Shown here: piece after piece, positions 59,866 to 64,000 of the stretch
How positions within the stretch are numbered: position 1 is the stretch's first letter
Layout: every line of letters starts with the position of its first letter
DNA from: Siderastrea siderea
Lineage: Eukaryota > Cnidaria > Anthozoa > Scleractinia > Rhizangiidae
Assembly: GCA_964030785.1 (NCBI GenBank)
Contig: OZ034971.1
Coordinates: forward strand, 34,749,804 to 34,813,803
Length of the DNA stretch: 64,000 nt
Direction: 5' to 3'
The notes under the pieces: model-generated
Told to the model about the DNA's origin: nothing
What the model saw: only the letters and a program-made list of their open reading frames with translations
Database searches by the model: none
Program-made: the position numbers and the translations under genes

Positions 59866-60150
59866 CAAACTTTAGACGTTTATGCCAGTTGTTTTGGATT
59901 ATTTTATCAAACAATAAAAGTAAATAAATACAGTCGTCCAGACGTTGTCACATTAAACAAAGAATGATTTGTTGATCGCAACGTTATCCAGTAATTTTAA
60001 ATGTAACAATTTTATCCACAAATTTTACACAAGACTACATCAGGTTTTGTACATGCAACAGTGACCGATTTCAGTGTAAATGTAAAAGAAGCACAGTCTA
60101 GACACGTGTAACGTTTGAAGCTGAAGCTGTTATATGCCAAAGCGCGACAG

Positions 60151-60543
60151 ATGTGGAGCTTCACGTTCCGAGTTGTAGCTTTTGAATCTCATTTACTGAA
60201 CAAAGTTTTAAACCATTTTAAAGTGGCAACTCAGAAAGGACATGATGATGATGACTTTCATGTGGAGCTCCTTCGTTCTGATGGATACCAGTTGTTACCA
60301 AAGTTCAGTGAACAAGTTGTAAACATCTGGTGGCGTGATCAGGGAAAATGCCTGTTTTCTAAACCGACGCTTCAGCCTAAAAACTATTTGCGATTACATG
60401 GCGGTTCGGTTAGCTTAGAAACTAAGGCGCTGGACTTGAACCACGCACTTAGACAAAGCTCACCGTCCTACAAGGCGGCGGCACCTAACTACTGCCGTGT
60501 GAGATTTGAACTTAAAGCGATCGATTACCTTAGGCTGGGATAG
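60151..60543 (+). CDS. Uncharacterised open frame upstream of TRPC-B
   Basis: From the first ATG (MWSFTFRVVAFESHLLNK) there are about 130 codons, including HFKVATQKGHDDDDFHVELL, LRSDGYQLLPKFSEQVVNIW and ALRQSSPSYKAAAPNYCRV, ending YLRLG. No domain is recognised. The duplicate at 13970-14400 keeps similar bases but has a frame break after HDD and later stops, so coding is uncertain. It may be conserved 5' flanking DNA rather than a gene. It is divergent from TRPC-B, about 0.9 kb away. Confidence 0.3.
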   Translation: MWSFTFRVVAFESHLLNKVLNHFKVATQKGHDDDDFHVELLRSDGYQLLPKFSEQVVNIWWRDQGKCLFSKPTLQPKNYLRLHGGSVSLETKALDLNHALRQSSPSYKAAAPNYCRVRFELKAIDYLRLG

Positions 60544-61441
60544 CCGTAGTGTGACCATAGGCCGGATATTTGATGTTTTACAAGCCTCATAAATCAGCGT
60601 GTTGCGAATCCGTGTACCCTAGCCCTGTTTGGTTTTTGTTTTGTTTTTTTTTTGTTTTGCTTTTTGTTTTGGGGGGGGGGGGGGGCAGTGGGGGTGGCTA
60701 ATTTAAAAGTGGTGTGGACCACTTTTAAATTCAGTAGGGTAGACCTATTATTTCAGGAATCTTGTGAATCAAAATGGATTGGGCTGTTAGCACTGGACTT
60801 AAAAATTTTTTAAAACGTCCTTTCAGGCCATTATTTTGGACATATTTTAGGGGGCGACGAAGGTTCATTACTACAGGAGAAATAATTCAGAATGGGATGA
60901 AATTGTATGTAAGGAATATGGCGTTCCCTTAAATTCTTTCAATTTAACGATTACGAGTCAAGCTTTATTGTAACGAAACAGCATGAAGTGCATTTAATTA
61001 AAAAGAAAAGAAAATAAATCGTTGCCGGGTAAAAAAAGCACAAAACATGTAGGAAAGTTTTCCCGCTTTCTGGCAAGCGGGAATACTTGCTTTGTTTCAG
61101 TATGTCAGATTCGCTGGCCAAATTAGTAACGCAACAAGGCTAAATATACTACACAAGCTTTCTGGGGAAAACTGTTTAGAATATCAATAAACGGAACTAA
61201 GTACCAAGCATGGCAGTGCTGCCACCCGAGAATATCACAGTGTGGCATCGTTTATGGTTCATTCTTTTTATATATCCGACAACTTTTATTCTAACAGGCA
61301 TGTATGCCCCGCTTTAGAACATGGTCACACCCACTCAGCCAATCAGTGTCCAGCATTTCGATGCTCTATATTCCATAAACTGTCTTAAATTATGTAAAGT
61401 GGCGGGGGCTTTGAAGCACAGGGAAATTGCGGGGTGAAATT
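60544..61441. other. Intergenic with G-run
   Basis: GTTTTGTTTT-rich stretch leading into a G15 run (about 60671-60685), then the inverse pair TTTAAAAGTGGT / ACCACTTTTAAA near 60700-60728. No gene recognised. Confidence 0.5.
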
Positions 61442-61590
61442 ACAGAGAATTTCTGCATTCATTAGTGGTTCTATATAGAGCATACTAATGAGGCATTGTT
61501 TTCCTTTGTTTGGAAGCCTCATTAGTATGCTCTATATAGAGCATACTAATGACTAAGTAGAAACTACTAATGAATGCACAAATTCTCTGT
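61442..61590. mobile_element. Foldback element with two nested inverted repeats
   Basis: The outer 25-bp arms (61442-61466, 61566-61590) match with one mismatch. The inner 24-bp arms (61471-61494, 61516-61539) are perfect, CTATATAGAGCATACTAATG plus AGGC, with a 21-nt loop. The piece GAGCATACTAATGA is repeated a third time directly after the inner stem. Confidence 0.85.
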
Positions 61591-61935
61591 GAATATTTAT
61601 AACTAAATCGATAAAAACAACAGCTTCAACGGCGATGTCAAAAAAACAACAAAAAATGCAATCTTGTAATAGCAAAGCAAAAATCAAATCGAAAGAAAAA
61701 CCATTACTTTACAGCTTTACATGAAATAAAAAATGTTCAGACCTTAATTGAAATAGAAGGACAGACTTGTTTCTCCGCGTTTGCCGGACTACGAGTGTTG
61801 TACTTGAACTTGTCTTTGGTCTCTTGGCTTTCCCTGCGGGTTCCCCACTTGCTGGTGCCGGTGGTCGTAGCGCATAGAAGACTGCTTTCACCAGTGTAAA
61901 TCTAGTAAATCTCGCAAGATAGAATGATAGAATGA

Positions 61936-62278
61936 TCGCACATATCGCGCCTTCTTTGTGCTTTTGCACAAAAAGGAATTTTTTTCGGATGGTCCCAGAT
62001 GGATTGAATGCATTTTGGACCTTTGTGTATGCAGCTGAGAGCGCCAGTTAGCTTTTTTAGCCTCTGGGAAGGCCAAAAATGGGGTTTTTTCCTAAGTATC
62101 GCACATATCGCGCCTTTCTACACAATAAACTTTTTTTTCTGATAGCCCCGAGGGATTTTCATTATTATTGGGCCAATGCGCAGACTTGCGCAGCCTTGCG
62201 CAGTTAACAACAGCTTTTTTAACCTCTGGGAATGCCCCAAAATGGGGTTTTTTCCCTAAGGATCGCACGTATCGCGCC
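61936..62278. repeat. ~163-bp tandem repeat
   Basis: TCGCACATATCGCGCC begins at 61936 and 62099 and, as TCGCACGTATCGCGCC, at 62263: periods of 163 and 164. Shared unit parts include GGGGTTTTTTCC, AGCTTTTTTA and CCTCTGGGAA. Short GAATGATA runs border the array on both sides. Confidence 0.8.
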
Positions 62279-63193
62279 TTTTTTGAATGATAGAATGATA
62301 GAATGACGAAACATCTCGTAATAAACAACCATTTTTTCTTTGAAACATGTTATGAAACTATCGTTCTTGGTATTTTGGTGGTTTGCTTACGGGAGGTTCG
62401 ATCATATTGCTTTTTGCCTACAGCAGTATTCAGTGGTAGCCAACTTGCTCGTATTACTTCTTTAAATAAAATTAATTAGGTATTGTGCAGTCTATATAGA
62501 TAGTCAATATTGCGTATCGAGAGCTAAAGACCTTATTTTGCGCACATGAAGTTACCAGATGATTTTTATGATAGTTCAGTTTCGTTGCACTTACAGTTGT
62601 GATAGTACTTTTCGTTATAGCCACAAGACAGCTACAATAATACAATATATTAAGATATGCATAAACATACAAAAACGTATAGAGTTCATACACAGATTTA
62701 GGAATAACAAGCATGATAAACTTTTGTCTCCTTTCAAGGCCAACTAGAGTTAAAACTCAGACTCTAACATATGTAAGACGAACAGTTACGTATGTACTAT
62801 TAACTCGAAAGAACGCCCAAGGTGTTCATTGCAAACTCTATTGTTCGAGGGAGTGCTTCTTTATTCGAAACTTTAAGTCACAAAGAATTTATTCCTTTGG
62901 TGTTACCTTTGGAATTAAAAAGGCCTGTATGTTCGTAGGATTGTCCACTTACAATCTCATGACATCGTTTGTTAGTGTAACCAGTGAACAGTAACAAGTT
63001 TGGGAATTAGTTGTACGCTAAGGACACATGAACTGGTTTGTTTCTTCCTGGGATCATCATGCGGGCGTTAGTCAGACGAAATATATGCATATAAAGTACA
63101 CTAACTTCTCTTTAGAAAAAAGGCACTGACGGGTATTAGACAGTGTAAAACACTTTGACTCATTCCAAAAGGACGTGTCGTTGGACAGTCACT

Positions 63194-63799
63194 TTAACCC
63201 TATTCTGCCTGGGGTGGGGGGGGGGGGGGGGGGAAGGGCACATTGTGCCCGCGCTGACTTTAACCAATTACAGCTTTTAAACGGCTAGACGAATAATCAC
63301 CAAATCTCGTAACTTTTCCTAAAATATATCAGAGAAAACTTTCCTGGGTCAATGACATGTCTATGATGATTGACGTTTCCATAGCAACCGTCTACTCAGA
63401 AGTGTATTTTGACTATTTTCTGTCTTTTTTCATTATTTTTTCAGTTTTCCCCTTCGTTTGTAAGAAGGAGATATATATATATTTTGCTTTTGTGTGCTTG
63501 TTTTGGTGACGTCATGATCAGCTGTATGACTGCAGGTTTGGGATTCAAGATGGCGGCCTCAAATTCAAAATGGCGGGCTTGTGACGTTATAGTGACGTCA
63601 CGACTCTTCATAATTGACACGTCATAAGCCCAATCTGTTAAGCTAATGACGTGCTAAAAACGTGCCAAGTTTCACCGCAAGAGCCTTAATACTTTTCGAG
63701 ATCTATAGGGGGGCAGTTTGCGCCCTTCACCCCCTTCCCCCCCTTTCCTCCCCCCCAGGCTCAGAAACTGAAAAAAAAGCCCAGGCAGAATAGGGTTAA
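63194..63799. mobile_element. piggyBac-like MITE, copy C
   Basis: TTAACCCTATTCTGCCTGG to CCAGGCAGAATAGGGTTAA, same orientation as copy A, with subterminal G and C runs and the shared AAGATGGCGGCCTCAAATTC block. There is no open transposase frame. Confidence 0.88.
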
Positions 63800-64000
63800 G
63801 TTGCTGGCATTGTATCCTACTCCTATCCATAGCAAATTGCTAGGGGACGTAATAGAGCCAACATCATTGTTCGAAAGAGTTCGAGACGTAGTCTCCGGTT
63901 TGGCTTGTCATGGGCCGTAAAGGGCCGTAAGGGCCTGATATAAGCTGTGATTTGGTGACGTCCGAACTGATCCCTCAAATACTGTACAGCACATGTCATC

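Larger units (their letters stand above)
59268..63050. repeat. Segmental duplication, 5' flank of TRPC-B
   Basis: Counterpart of 13151-14850 with extra material at about 60950-62740. Conserved blocks include the region around 59280, repeat R copy 3 at 59465-59865, GAAGCACAGTCTAGACACGT near 60090, and TCGTAGGATTGTCCACTTAC near 62933. The duplication therefore covers at least the first exons plus upstream sequence. Confidence 0.7.

Noticed and set aside
63409..63627. 72-residue frame (also at 29564 on minus)
   Set aside because: Lies inside piggyBac-like MITE copies and is not conserved as protein between them.

Overview
The window is eukaryotic nuclear DNA: AT-rich, intron-rich, full of microsatellites and decayed transposons, with GT-AG exons of TRPC-type channels and several repeat types I associate with anthozoans. 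My best guess is an anthozoan cnidarian, probably a stony coral. No bacterial, CRISPR, rRNA or functional tRNA feature was found. Exon boundaries are my own reading of frames and splice sites; nothing was aligned by software.

Layout. (1) 1-13.2 kb, minus strand: TRPC-A, a TRPC-like cation channel running off the left end (exons 12350-13150, 10391-10766, 2074-2545, 1-172), whose only visible lesion is an in-frame TAA. Its introns hold a Penelope-like inverted pair, LINE 3' ends in ATCC microsatellites, and a MITE. (2) 13.2-22 kb: the 5' flank of TRPC-A, a dense MITE cluster, a 138-bp TC tract, SINEs and two exons of a third, truncated copy (TRPC-C). (3) 22.8-34.2 kb: retroelement graveyard with two L1/Tx1-like LINEs, two Crypton-type recombinase relics and the first copy of a 1.6-kb element with ~590-bp inverted repeats. 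(4) 34.2-40.7 kb: microsatellites, a TRPC terminal exon and the second long-TIR element. (5) 40.68-51.85 kb: an ~11.2-kb DNA transposon. (6) 51.9-63 kb, minus strand: TRPC-B, a segmental duplicate of TRPC-A with at least four frame-breaking lesions.

The main discovery candidate is the 11.2-kb element at 40683-51850. It has ~230-bp inverted ends rich in AAAGTCGA-like subrepeats and a candidate 7-bp target duplication (GGTTACT). It encloses exactly two convergent, multi-exon genes. On minus is an rve/integrase-type DDE transposase whose triad I can read as HID, RTD and PIE. On plus is a SAM-domain plus protein-kinase gene whose 11 exons join in one uninterrupted 566-codon frame. Each gene starts close to a terminal repeat. 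A kinase carried inside an integrase-type DNA transposon is not something I recognise. The kinase frame is clean although the host channel gene around it is ruined and the transposase itself appears frameshifted.

Several nested insertions can be verified inside the window. Each of the two long-TIR elements carries a different insertion (piggyBac-like MITE or SINE), and each supplies the empty site for the other's insertion.
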